This document shows positions 22,861 to 34,941 of a DNA stretch of 64,000 nucleotides, one piece after another. Position 1 is the stretch's first letter, and each line of letters begins with the position of its first letter. The DNA comes from Epiperipatus broadwayi (lineage: Eukaryota; Onychophora; Udeonychophora; Euonychophora; Peripatidae): the NCBI GenBank assembly GCA_028023455.1, contig JAQFVV010006825.1, positions 188,001 to 252,000 of the forward strand, given 5' to 3'. Position numbers and translations under genes: made by a program. The notes beneath the pieces are model-generated. The model did not search any database and had not been told where the DNA came from. It saw only the letters and a program-made list of their open reading frames with translations.

Positions 22861-23469
22861 AATCAAACGATCGCAAAAGTAATAATTAATTAAATTTACT
22901 CTGAAACCCATAACTCCCCAGATTGTTCGGAAGGTAATAATAGCAATAAAATATTCACTTATTATTATTACTCCGTAATAATATATAAAAAAAAATATAA
23001 TAAAATTTTAGACTATTTTAAGTATTTGAGATTTGGAGTGTAGATTAAAATATCATGACAAAGTAAAAGAAACAATAAAAATACTTGAATATTTCTCAAC
23101 TCAACATAAATGAAACAATTTTTAGTTCGATAAAAGAAAATTACTTTTAAAATGAATATAATAAATATTATGAGATAAACTTTACTGACTTTAATTAGAG
23201 TTGAGAAATATTATTATTGGCATCGTTTTGTTTGTAAAATAAGTAATAGTAAAATATAAATGTATTCACAAATGGATTATTAGTAGGCACAAATATTAAT
23301 AATTATCATCTAAAGACTAGAGCACAGAAATATTAGAGAAGAAATTTACTGACAGGTTTTTGGGTAACATTTTCAAATGGAAAACAAGAAATTTACATGC
23401 AATTAATTAGGTTAACAGATTAAATTTAAAATTATTACTGAGAGGAAAGTTAAAAAGTTCATGTAACAA

Positions 23470-23900
23470 AAGTTACCATTCTTTCTTCGTCCGGCTTTTC
23501 TTCTTGCGGTGATATGTATGAAGAACGTAGGCGCGCATTTTGAATTTCTTAGAACGGCATGGTTAATTTAAATGTTGGAATTTGGAAGACTGGAAGCACG
23601 GAAAACATTACAGATCAGTGGTACGAAAGATTTAAATTGGCAGAACAGGGATCAGCTTCTTGGACTTAGCCCATCATTATTGCAGTTTACCGGGCAACTT
23701 CTTAATAACGGTTGAAGTGATTTCTCTGGAACAACTACTTTGCTGTAGCTTGAGACGATCTAAGCACAGCCAAGTCAAAAGTTAGAGTGTCTCTATCATA
23801 TCTAAGATGGCTACGGTTGACCTTTCTGCCTAGTTTTAGTTCATGACTCCGCCTCCTTTGATTTTCCGGCCTCCAGCAATATCTAATTTTTGACTATACA
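23470..23900. promoter_or_regulatory. CpG-containing block, possible promoter region
   Basis: About 430 bases richer in G+C and CpG than neighbours (GTAGGCGCGCATTTTG, ACTCCGCCTCCTTTG). No long ORF. The word AAGATGGCTACGG recalls a YY1-like site (AAGATGGC), common in promoters and retroelement 5' ends. It lies about 0.7 kb upstream of the putative minus-strand exon. The assignment is inference. Confidence 0.25.
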
Positions 23901-24599
23901 ATAGCATTTGCCTTTCTTGATAAGAGTTCTACGTTTCTCATTTCCATTGTTCGGTTTTCATTTATTTTTAAATTTAATACATGATTCTAAATTGACAAAA
24001 CAATTACATCGGAATTCGTGAATACAAAATATAAATTCATTATCTTAATTTATCAAAGTACAAATTAATTATTGTATACATTTTGTACAAGTAAGATTTT
24101 GATTACAAATACTGATCAAAGGAATGTGACTTTTGATCAGCATTTTTAAATGACTTTGTATAATTTGCAAAATTAAAATTTAAAGAAAATATCCACGCAA
24201 TTGAAACTTTTAAATTGAGCTAATATAAATCCACAAACCACACACACACGAATATTATTCATCATGATTTGTGACATTTATACTCATACTCTTTACATTA
24301 AATTCTTTTTAAACAAACACAAAATAAATAACTTAAAATTTATGTGGCTTGGAATAGAAAAAGTCTCATTGCGGGTAAATAGTGGTTTAGAATTACCGTT
24401 CTTAAATGACAACCATGAAACTAAGATCGATTCTTCGATCTGTCTGTTTCAATATATATATATATATAATAATTAAACAAATATATTTAAACAGTATTCA
24501 AAATTAAATAATATATTCTTTACCAGAAGTACTTTCAATTGTTTCACTGACAATCTTTATCAACTGTTAATACAAACGTACAAAAAATAAAAACTTGCA

Positions 24600-25440
24600 T
24601 TACCCATCATTCAATCTATTCAAATTTCCCACAATTCTGTTGTCTTTATATTAGCCAATTGTTTATTCATCAAACCACCTCTATTCCTAGATATCATCAT
24701 TGCCTCTTTAATTTTACGTTTTTCACTACACCTTTCAATTTGAATAATTTTTATATCTCTATTATTAAATTTAAAACCATAATTACATGTTTTATTATGA
24801 TCAAATATAATTGATGGAGTATTCATATTTACTGAAGATATATTTTCTTTCTGTACACGTTTATATAATGTCTTATGATCATTATATCTTTTTTGTAATG
24901 TACATTTGGATTCCCCTATATATTTTATTCCACAACCACATTCCAACATATATATAACAGAACTTAATTCAAACTTAGAAATCTTGGCTTTGGAGTTATT
25001 TATCATATCATTTATATTATTTGAAGAGAAAAAAGAAATATATATATATAAATTGTGGATGTGAATGGATTACTATTCCATTAGAAGTCATATATTGATT
25101 AAATGTCATCTTGAACAAGAATGTTGCACTAAAACTTTAAACACAAATATACAAATAAATCCAATTTTAAAGTCAAAGAAGCAGTATTTATGATATATAT
25201 ATATATATATTTAAACTTATAAATAAACGTTAGAAAATACAGTAATTAAAATTTGTTAAAAAGAACAAAAAATATAAACATCACTTAGGAGCGCTTTCAA
25301 CTATCCTTGTAGATTTTGATTAGTTGTTCTTTTTAACACATCTTAATTAACACATCTTAATTACTGTATTTTCTAATATTTATTTATAAGTTTACATATA
25401 TTATTTTGAAGAAATACAGACATCAATTTATAGCATTCTA
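24600..25440 (-). mobile_element. Penelope-like element fragment (family C), minus strand
   Basis: Contains a GIY-YIG domain ORF (24620-25006) and, at 25204-25440, the terminal repeat shared with the 45.7-46.9 and 53.4-54.3 kb copies (TCACTTAGGAGCGCTTTCAA and, at the far end, the reverse of GATGTCTGTATTTCTTCAAA). 25205-25260 and 25345-25395 are inverted relatives of each other (ATAAATAAACGTTAGAAAAT against its complement). The RT domain is absent. Confidence 0.7.
24620..25006 (-). pseudogene. PLE GIY-YIG endonuclease C-terminal fragment
   Basis: 128 codons. Near residue 20: YMLECGCGIKYIGESKCTLQ, which combines the CxC segment seen before the catalytic core in many PLE proteins with the Y-I-G-E-S core. 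It continues with RYNDHK (the R/H region of the fold), SIIFDHNKTCNYGFKFNNRD and the helical tail SEKRKIKEAMMI...TTELWEI. In PLEs this domain nicks target DNA for priming. The frame is intact over the domain but the rest of the protein is missing, so it is a remnant. The start Met is internal to the original protein. Confidence 0.7.
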
Positions 25441-25554
25441 TATATATTAGAAGGGATTTGAATCCCTTTTAAATTATATTAAGTTCAGTATAGACAAATA
25501 CTTGTATTTAAATGATATATATATATATGTTAAAACGAAGATTTGCATGGGTTA

Positions 25555-25797
25555 AATATATAAAATACATATTTTGCAGGTTCATCCATGTTAAAAACTT
25601 TTAATATTAATATACTGACGTTTTGACTTGGTCACACAAGCCATCCACAGAGTTATAACATCCGTGTTAAAAACTTTTAATATTAATATACTGACGTTTC
25701 GACTTGGTGGATGGCTTGTGTGACCAAGTCGAAATGTCAGTATATTAATATTAAAAGTGTTTAACATGGATGAACCCGCAAAATATGTATTTTATAT
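25555..25797. repeat. Palindromic locus with three hammerhead-like half motifs
   Basis: 25561-25620 and 25733-25797 are inverted copies (TAAAATACATATTTTGCAGG against its complement). The left side also has a 75-base tandem duplication. On the minus strand GACGTTTTGACTTGG (25617) and GACGTTTCGACTTGG (25692), and on the plus strand CCAAGTCGAAATGTC (25724), each read as stem II 3' side, GAAA, palindromic stem III ACGT and UC, the 3' half of a PLE-type hammerhead. A six-pair stem II GGCTTG/CAAGTC with loop TGTGAC is present. The 5' core is CTGTGGA rather than CTGATGA. Confidence 0.55.
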
Positions 25798-27462
25798 ATA
25801 TATATAAACTTTAGAAATCAGTCAAAACTTAGACAATCCCAATATAGATAACAATCAACGATCCTCCTTTTAATAATAAAAATGAAATAAAGATGGAATA
25901 TGTATATAGTTAAGGGCAGTCTATAAGATGGACTGTGGGTAATTAAGAATAATAATTATTAAAAATAAACCAGGCAATAAAACAATCAAAACGATATAAC
26001 ATATTTATTACATCATAAACAAAGTAATATATTTTAATAAGTGAAAGGGATAGTTTGCCACACATGTTGATAGTATGAAAATTAACATAAATAAATTGAT
26101 AAATGGGAGGACTGCCTTTTCTGCTTCCTAACAAATTTTAAAGTCAAATACCTTACATTTTTATTTGATTGTTAAAGTATAACTTTATGAAACTTTACCT
26201 ATCTTACTATAAAGATTTCATATTTAGTTTTCAAATAAATTTCATTATTATATATGATCCTATTCTATACATACATAATATTGTTTATTAAAATTTAAAC
26301 ACTGTAACACTACTATTTAAGTGTATCACATACTTAAATGCACATACTATCACATAGTTCAATAATTATTTCACATACAGTCAAACAATTAGATTCTTGA
26401 AGGAAGAATTTTGAATGATTTAGTATGCATAAGGTGAACTACACACATAGAAAATCTTGTAATTTTGTACATGTCATATGCAAAAATATCATATTTAATG
26501 TAAACAATATTCATTAATATATGGATATCTAGCTATTCTTAGCTCATAGAATATAAGAAAAAAAAATCATACATTAATATTCAATTAATTGAACAAAAAA
26601 TATTCATGTGTAATAACATTAATATTATAGCTTAAATAGGGTAGCATTGAAGGTAACAAGTTATGATTGCTTCAGAATTGTTGTTGATGTGGAAGCACAT
26701 TAGAATAATGAAGATAAAGTAGATAAAATGTTGTGTAGGACTAATAGAAACTATAGAAATTGTAATAATATGAAGAGTGAATAAATGATGTTATTAATGG
26801 TAAGAATTGCACTGGCAAAACATGCATCTGAAAAGAGAAAAAAACAATTGCATCTATTGAAGTTAGTTTTAAAAAAAGCTTTGTCAAAATTTTTTGGGGT
26901 AAAACTGTATTGAATCAAACAGAAACAAATAAGAACCATGCCAATTTGCTAGAAACAATAAATAATCAATATTAAATTATTTTGTAAAAATCAAACATAT
27001 AAAATTGATTTAATAAACAATTGAACCCTTTTTTATAATTTAAAAATATAATAAAAAATATTTGGAATTAAAAGATCAAAGCTTTCTGCATCCCTCATAA
27101 TCCAACTCACTCATTAAAAACATTTCTAAAGTATGGATATTAATATTCCTTCTAAATAATCACCAGAATTAAAAAAAAATTGTGAATACACTTTGGGAAA
27201 ATTCTAAAAGAATTTCAAAGTATAAAAAACACTGAGATAGAGGGGTGTGTGGTTTGATAACTTAAAAGAAGAGAATACTTAAGCACTTATTTATAAGATA
27301 CAACAAATGATAAAACATATTTTATAGCATAGTTAACGATTCTAAGTAATTAAATTCTGCTCAACAGATCATAAGCATTTAAATGTTCAACAAGCAATTA
27401 AGTGCAACTAAGTTGATCAAAAATGATGTGTATATTTTAAAAATTATTATTATTTTTTTCTA
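25798..27462. other. AT-rich stretch, nothing recognised
   Basis: No gene supported; short frames at 25943-26134 and 26751-26939 have no recognisable domain. Confidence 0.45.
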
Positions 27463-27550
27463 TATGTCATAGCATCGGCTGGGAGGTGAACCAACAACCG
27501 TCTGCAACCAACTACTTGCTTGCAAGGCGGCTGTGATGACCTCTCAGGTA
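27463..27550 (-). repeat. tRNA-derived SINE head (copy 3)
   Basis: Minus strand: CCTGAGAGGTCATCACAGCC (A box region), GCCTTGCAAGC anticodon arm, an extended variable region (AAGTAGTTGGTTGCAGACGG) and GGTTCACCTCCC (B box), ending GATGCTATGACATA and an A-rich tail. The long variable arm suggests descent from a class II tRNA (Leu or Ser type). Confidence 0.65.
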
Positions 27551-27845
27551 ACTTTTTATTAGCTGAAAATCAATTCAAGAACTTTTAGATGTGAATCCTC
27601 TACTCAATACTGTACTATACTATATAGGGTCATCATAATGATACTGTATTGCATGCAGTACTCAACCTTTCCATATTCAGCTTAATTTACAATATTTTAT
27701 AGAATTCATTTGTAGTGAATCTTTGTTGTAAAATTGATACTATAATAATGTATTATTTGATATAGAAAAGAAATATTTACTTTTGATTCAATGGCATATA
27801 AAATATTCAATATTTATACATATATTTTACCAAACTATTTAGTTT

Positions 27846-29610
27846 ATCATCATCATTTTCTACCATTATCAATTCCACTTCAGGATAAAGGTCTTTTGAA
27901 GTTTAATCCAATTTTTCTTTTTTCTAGTCTCTCTTCTCCATATCACATTAGAAAACTTTTTATTTCATTCATTCATCTCACATGTGATTACTTTTTAGGT
28001 CTTTTACAATTTCTTGGGATGCAGTTTAAAATTTCAACTGTCCACCTATTATCATCTTTTTTAATAAATATATCCAGTCCAGATCTACTTCAGACTCTTA
28101 CTTCTTTCAGTGATGTCAGTAATACCTATTTGTTCTCTTATTTTTGCTACTCTTAGCATATATCCCTCCATACTTCATTGAGGAATTGGAAGTTTGCATA
28201 TTGCTTTTTTGTTAAGTGCCTAAGTTTGGTAAACATTTTCCTTTTAATATTAAATTATTTTTGCCAAAATTACTCTATCCAAGTTAATTCTATGATTAAT
28301 TTCATTGAATATGTTTCTATTTGTATTACTAATTTCACTAATCTACTATAGTTGCTAACTTCTAATTCATCATTATCAATCTTTAATTTTTTTCTTTTGA
28401 GAAAATACATTGAACATTACTTTAAACTATTTAGCATTTATCTGTATTCTCACTTTTTTATTTGTATCTGATAAATCCTGCAACATTTCCTGAACTCTGA
28501 AACATTATTTACAAAGATAATTATATTCACTTTTAAACTCTTAACTTTGACATTTTAATCCCTAAAATATTTCTTGTAAAATAACTGTAAAAATTTTGGA
28601 GATATGGGTCATATTATTGTACACCCTTCCCAATGTTAATCCTTTTAGTATAACTATGTAATTTAGTCATGGATGTTTGCATTTTTATATATATCCTTCA
28701 GAATATGATAACATCATAAGTTTATATCTTATTAATCCAATGCTTTAATCACTGAAGGAATGCTTATAGAATCAAATATCTTTTCATAATCACAAATCCA
28801 AAATGGAATGACAACTCATATTCATTAGATCTTTCTATAATTTTTCTCAATACTTGAATATCTTCAACTATGCTAAAACAATTTTGAAGTCCTGCTTGTT
28901 CTTTTGGTTGATTAAAATCCAAAATTCTCTTTAGACAATTGTAATTATCTCAATAAAATTTTTTTTATAGAACTGATAAAAAGCTTATTATAAGTCTGTA
29001 ATTTCTAATACCTTCTTTATCACTTTTTTAAAAAAAAAATAATGTTAGTATTACATTCGTCCAATCATTCTATTTCTTCACTTACTTATTTTACAATATC
29101 AGTTATAATTCTATCACCATCTGCTGCATTTCTCTTTTTTATAGATTTAATAGCTTGTTTCAATTCATTTAAAATCTTGAGCGATTGTAGGAGATACTTT
29201 TTCTTGTTCTTTATTGCTATACAATTCTATATAGAACTCTTCCACATATTTCATGATATCATCTCTCTTTTTAATAACTCAGTCTTTTCTTATTATTGCA
29301 GAAATAAATTATCTATTGATATCAAGATGTATTATTACACTTTTGATACTTTTATTCTCTTTTATAACTTTCTTTGCTAATTCACAATTATGTTTTCTTA
29401 TATCATTATTAACTCTGAAGTCTCTGCATTGCTCTTCTGTTAAGTGTTAGTAATAAAACCCATTTATTAAAAAACATTGATTTTCAAACACATAAGCACA
29501 ATTCCTTTTAATATTAAATAATATTTATGAAAAACATTACACCCACTTTTAAGACTATGATTAATTTCATCCATTATATTTTCTTCTGTATTAATAATCT
29601 GAGGTATGTA
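27846..29610 (-). pseudogene. Heavily decayed RTE-type LINE, minus strand
   Basis: The minus strand aligns through the same order of RT landmarks as the 14-15 kb and 57-60 kb copies, with many stops and indels. The 3' end is again an ATGATGATGA-type tail at 27846-27858. The upstream part (29042-29380) reads as the region before the RT (EEFYIELYSNKEQ, FKI...SIKK), matching 58790-58990. A further C-terminal-region fragment is appended at about 29400-29610, so the locus is rearranged or holds two insertions. Oldest of the three RTE copies. Confidence 0.65.
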
Positions 29611-30299
29611 AAAAATTAAAATTTAAAAAATCAAACAATAGATTCAATATAAGTATGAATTTAACAAACACAATAAAACAAAAATATGGAAAAGTAATTG
29701 AATACAGTTAAATCCATATGAAATCTCAAATGAAAAGGTTTCCAATGTCCAATGTATTTAAAAAAACAAAAAACTAAACAAAACATATATGCGGTAAACT
29801 ACATGAGTAAAGAGTTTCATTTCCTGCATCATTACAGTATTATTTACTTTATGCTTTTATTTTATACAGAATTTGACATAAACAAATTTTCCTTAGATAT
29901 ATTTTTGGATTTTAATTTTTTATGAATGTATTGCGACCAATTACTTTCTTGTAGATTAAATTACTCACTTTTTGTACTATTGTGCTTGTGCGATTCTAAT
30001 TCAATTGGTTTGGTTTTGTAATTGAATTTCTTATGGAGTTGAACTTACTTTCATCACTAATTCAATTTCTAATAGAATCATTGTATTGATGTCACTTACT
30101 GAATATCATTTTGTAATGATTATATTGCTAAATATATTAGTTTTATATTTATTTTTTAAGTATACTACATTATTATATATTATAGTATTTTCTGTGTTTT
30201 GTTTCATTTACATATTGTTACTATATGGATGGTAGTTCCACCAATGGGTAGAGAATACATGCAATGGACACCTTATAAGGTAAAGAAACAGGAGTAGAG

Positions 30300-30655
30300 A
30301 TGTTTATGTTATAATAGGGATGAGAGATGTTTATGTTATAATAGGGATGAATAATTTGCCAGAGTCATCAGAGAGACTAACGAATGAGTTATAAAGATTG
30401 GTTAATACTTTGAATAAGGTTACAGGAAGAGTTGGAGCTGTTGGATTACTACAAAGATTAAACAATAGTTATGTGTTAGATAAGGCATGTTCTATAAATG
30501 AAATTTTGAAAAAAATGTGCAACAGAAATAATGTTATGTTTATGGATGTGTGAAATTTTTTTATTAATAAGAAGGTGTTATATAGTAAAGATAGATTGCA
30601 CTTAGAAAAACAAGGAAGTGAAGCATTAGGGAATTTGATTGATGAAAAATATTAA
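30300..30655 (+). pseudogene. LINE ORF1 remnant with SGNH esterase-like motifs
   Basis: Readable blocks: IIGMNNLPESSERL, recalling the GxND block of SGNH hydrolases (Asp replaced by Asn), and later MFMDVWNFF and KDRLHLEKQGSEALGNLI, recalling the D-x-x-H catalytic block as found in LINE ORF1 esterases. A 29-base tandem duplication (about 30293-30345) and stops at several positions disable it. Confidence 0.5.
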
Positions 30656-30839
30656 AGTTCAGGAAACTTATAAAGAGGCATAGGGTTTTTAATTAAGTAA
30701 ACAAAGGGTAGCTGATTCAGATATAAATATAGATGTAGAGAGGGAATGGATCTGTAAAACTAATGATAAACAAACTAATTACAAATGTACAGAGAAAAAA
30801 GAATCAAAATAATTTATAAAAAAGCAATAAGAAAGAAAG

Positions 30840-31400
30840 AAATTGTTAAAATTGGGTATTTGAATATACAAGGTGGTAGGAAACTAGAAACATGATTGGA
30901 ATTAAACAAAGCAGTTAAAAATGAAGAAAATACATCTAAGAGAAGAAAAAGAACCTACCCTGAAAACTTTAGCATGGCAGTATATAAATAAAAAGGAAAA
31001 AGGCATGGTGCTATAAAAGTTATGTCAAAAAATATTTAAATACTGCAAAGGGTCATAAACATTTGTGGTTCGAGATAAGGTTAAGAAGACAAGAGAATGG
31101 ATGGTGGTTATAGTATATACGGCCATTGATGACAGTCAAACTACCCTGGAATAGAACATTAAAATATATGAATGCCTAGTTAAGGATATAAAGAGTTTCA
31201 AAAAAAAAAGAGAAGAAAATGGTTATAGGGGATATGAATGGGCATATTGACAAAATTGATGATATAGATAACATGAATGGATAGCTTTTTGAAATTTTTC
31301 TGTCAGAGAGTGAATTTGAGCATTGAAAATTTGTCAAATATTTATGAGGGGCTGTACACATGGTCTTGAAATAATATATTTCACACACCATGTAGTAGTA
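30840..31400 (+). pseudogene. LINE endonuclease remnant
   Basis: Starts with KIGYLNIQGGRKLE, the usual amino-end pattern of apurinic-type LINE endonucleases. MVIGDMNGHIDKI near 31215 corresponds to the GDFN catalytic block. Interrupted by stops and frame changes. Confidence 0.55.
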
Positions 31401-32159
31401 GACATTGAGGGAAAGAATTAAGTACAGAAAATTAAAGTGTTTGATAATGAAGAGAAAGTATGTAATAAGTGATCATAATTTCTGTACAACAGAAATGATT
31501 AGTAATGTGATGGAAAATAATAGTAAAAGTAGAAAAGATAGTAAATGATATGGATGGAGAGTGAATGATAAGAATGCATTATGGAATATAAAATAAAAGT
31601 AAAAGAAATCATGGAAGAGTTTGCTGGGGATGAATATAAGGACTGGTATGGTAAAGTAGTAAAAATGGCAAATAGGGTTTTAGGTGAAAGTATTCAGAAA
31701 AACGAAGTAATAGAAAAGTGAGAATTAGTAAAAGTGTAAAAGAGAGGAAAAAATCATGCAGAGAATATAAATGTGCTACTAAAAACAAAGAAAATGAAAA
31801 AGATGTTAATATTCAATGGGAAAACTATTTTTCAAAAAAGTTGCTAAAATAAATAATTATATACAGAGAATGAAATTAAATAGTAAAGTATTGGAGGATA
31901 TTAATAAAAGTGGAAGAGATGAAGTAAAAAAATTAGGAAATATATTAAAAGAAGGAATATAGGGGGGAGAGGGAGAAAAATAGTATTACTAAATGATGAG
32001 AAAAAAGAGTGTAGCTCTAGAGAAAATTTATAGACAATCTTAAATAAGTATATAATGGATATAGTAAAGATGTTAGATGTGAAGAACAGAATGATAACAA
32101 AATAGAAGCACATAATAATGGAAATATTAGTTTTACAAAAAATAAATTGAACGAGGCAG

Positions 32160-33070
32160 GGAAAAAGTTGAAAAGTGGAAAAGCAAGAGGTTTAGATGAA
32201 TGATTGATGAATTTAGGAAATAAGGCAAAATTAAATATATTAACATGTTTTGATAAGATGGCACAAAAGATAGAATTTCCAGATAGATGAAATAATACAA
32301 GAGTGAGGCTATTATTTAAAGAAAAAAGGTAAGGATTATAGAAAGACAAACAATTATAGACTGGTAGTGGTAACATAGGTGTTATATAAAATTTTTGTAT
32401 ATATAGTGGCTGGAAAGATGGCAAAGGGGATGGAAGAAAATAATATAATTGCAGGTAGGCATATAAAAGATAGTTCATTTGTAGTGACACAATTTATAGA
32501 TATGAGTAGAAACACAGGTAGGCATTTATATATAGTCTTTATAAATATAAAGACAGCATATGATAGAGTAAATAGAAATAGATAATGGGGTAAGTTTTGT
32601 AAATTTGGGAATGAATGTTAGTAATTTTGGGAATGAATAAAGCTTTAGGACTTTATTAAGAGATTGTATGAAAATAATTACTATACATACCAATTAGAAA
32701 ACATGAAATCAGCAAGAGTTACAAATGGAGTGGGACTAAGGCAAGAATGCCTTATGTCACATATTTTGGTTTTTGTTATATTTAAAAGAAATGAAGACAG
32801 TAATAGAAAGACTAGGAAAACAAGTAAAGATACCATTAATAGATGACAAGGGAATGTATACAATATCAGGCCTTTTACTTGCTGATGATATCTTCTTAGG
32901 CACAGAAAGTATAAAATATATGAAAGTTATGCTGAAGACTTGTGCAAGAGTGGATAAAGAGATGGCAATTAAATTTAGTGAAGAAAAATTGAAGGTAATG
33001 ATGATAAGTGCTTGGGAAAGGGAAGAGAAATTTTTTTATTGGGGATGTAAAATTAAATGTGGTAAATAGG
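32160..33070 (+). pseudogene. LINE reverse transcriptase remnant
   Basis: Blocks in order: KKLKSGKARGLDE, VLYKIFVYIVAGKM, FINIKTAYDRVNR (palm motif A region), LRQECLMSHILVFV (motif B region) and LLLADDIFLGTES (motif C, normally YADD or FADD). Blocks lie in different frames (32379-32585, 32664-32846, 32773-33069). Function in the intact element: target-primed reverse transcription. Confidence 0.65.
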
Positions 33071-34110
33071 TATAATTATTTGGAAATCATCCCAAGTAAT
33101 CAGAGGAATTGCTTGGATGAATGGGAGAAAAAATTAATAAATGAAGCAAAGAAAAAGAAAGGAACTGATATAGAAATTAATAGTGTTTTTATATAATAAA
33201 TATGATGTAATAAGAATTATATGGCAGTAGTATAGCAACATTAATTTATGGTAACAATGTATTGTATGTTAACAAAGGGGGGTTAAATTATTTAGAAAAA
33301 GTACATAAGTGCATTAGATGCTGATGTTTGGATAGTAAAGGAGGCAATTCAAGGAGAAATGAGATGGTTAGGTTTTTATATGAGAGATGCACTAAAGTAA
33401 AATGAAAATGTTCAGTAGATTGCAATTTATGGATAGTAAGAGAATAGATAAAATAGTATTTAATTGGTTGTGAGTAAAGAACAAATAACAATATGGGTGA
33501 GAAAAGTAGTATGGTATGCAAAAGATTTGGATAAAGACTTTAACTCAGTATACTTGTACAAAAGGTAGGATTATTGTGTTAGGAGAATTGTTGAATGTTA
33601 TAGTGGCAAAGAATGGGATAGAAGAATAGATGTATTAAAAATATTAGGGAGCTGGAGAGATGGAGAACTAATATGGTGAGTAAAGAAAGTCTAAATATAT
33701 ATAGAAGTAAACAGAATATTGGGTGAGAGTTAGTTTACGATAATAGCAAAACAAGTAATCTACTGTTTAAGGATTGAAGAGGATCATTAGCAACAAGAGA
33801 ATATACACATAAGTGGAGAAACAAGAAAAGCATGGAAAATATTAGGTATCTGCTCATAGAATGTAAATGCTTACAAGCAGAAAGTGTACAAATAATGAAG
33901 TTGTGGGAGAATGAATATAAACAAAGTGATTATACAAAAGCTGGGATCTTGGTTTTTATGCTGGGTTTGGAAAAGGATAATGGGAATCTAGATATAAAAC
34001 TCATAGAGTAGACAAAGATGATGTTGTGGAAATGGGCTGGAGCAGGATAGAAAATAATATGGAAAAAATAGAGTAGGGAATGGAAAGTGAAGATAAGGTG
34101 GCTAACAGGT

Positions 34111-34190
34111 TTCTCTGGACATAATGGCCAAGAGATTACTGACTTCAGGTTTCTCTGGACATATGGTTGAGAGATTACTGATTTCAATAC
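34111..34190 (+). repeat. Tandem duplication in the LINE 3' region
   Basis: GTTTCTCTGGACATA and the following GAGATTACTGA occur twice, about 42 bases apart. The related fragment near 36490 has only one copy, so the duplication is specific to this insertion. Confidence 0.7.
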
Positions 34191-34469
34191 AGGAGCAGCC
34201 ACATCACATCACATTATATTAAAAATTGAACATGAGAAGTGATAATAATTTTTATTAAGAATTGATTTGAAAGCCATCAAGTATTTTATAATTTTCTTAC
34301 AATGAACATTTGCAAAAAGACCTTCATGAAGTCAATAAATACGTTTTTCAGCCCATCATTATTTATATAAACTATTCAATTATTTTTGCCCGGTGATAAT
34401 CCCATGGTTGAGTGATCTTGAGCTTCAGATCCCTTGCCATCTTTTGAACAATGAGTTATTCAATTATTG

Positions 34470-34933
34470 CAGTGGTGGGCAAATAGTGACCTGAGGGCCA
34501 CATGCAGCCCACTAAGAGTTTTTATATGGCCTGCCAAAACAATCAGAAAAATCCACCTTGAACTGAGATTTCCTTCCCATGCATGACTGAAGATTCATCT
34601 CGTATTTCCCCCTATGATGGTCATGACAATACACATGCGCAGTGTAGACGCAATGTGCAGTGCTTTTCCAATTGAACTGGTTAATTTCAATTTTGTCTTT
34701 GCATTAAATACATTTCCAACTTTATATGTAAAATCGGTGATGAATGTCGTGTGTTTAATGAAGAATGGACAAACAAATATTTCTTTGGTAATACAGGGAA
34801 TAAAGCAGTGTGTTTATTGTGTCATGAAAAAAAGGTGCGGCCCTCCGCTAACTTTCACTTTTACAAAGTGGCCCCCGATGCGGCCCTCCGCCAGCCTCTG
34901 CGGCTCCCAAGCCAAAACAATTGCCCACCTCTG
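34470..34933 (+). mobile_element. Short hAT transposon with TIRs and perfect 8-bp target duplication
   Basis: Left end CAGTGGTGGGCAA (34470-34482) and right end TTGCCCACCTCTG (34921-34933) are 13-base inverted repeats with one mismatch. AATTATTG flanks both sides (34462-34469 and 34934-34941), the 8-bp duplication typical of hAT. Inside, 34731-34850 encodes the start of a GTF2IRD2-like transposase (DECRVFNEEWTNKYFF, then CLLCHEKK of a BED-type zinc finger), cut off before the catalytic core. At 464 bp it is a non-autonomous, MITE-like derivative that needs transposase in trans. Confidence 0.85.
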
Positions 34934-34941
34934 AATTATTG

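Larger units (their letters stand above)
30230..34215 (+). mobile_element. Near-full-length but decayed LINE with esterase-like ORF1
   Basis: Order on the plus strand: ORF1 remnant with SGNH/GDSL-esterase-like blocks (about 30300-30655), endonuclease remnant (about 30840-31400), RT remnant (about 32160-33070), C-terminal region (33480-34070) and a 3' tail of ACATC-type repeats at 34200-34215. Many stops and frameshifts throughout. The C-terminal part matches the cleaner fragment at 36542-37201. The combination esterase ORF1, apurinic-type endonuclease, RT is known in CR1/jockey-group LINEs; I do not assign a finer clade. Confidence 0.7.

Noticed and set aside
32017-32490. 157-codon minus-strand frame
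   Set aside because: Shadow of the plus-strand LINE reverse transcriptase region; A-rich sense strand gives Phe/Leu/Ser-rich antisense.
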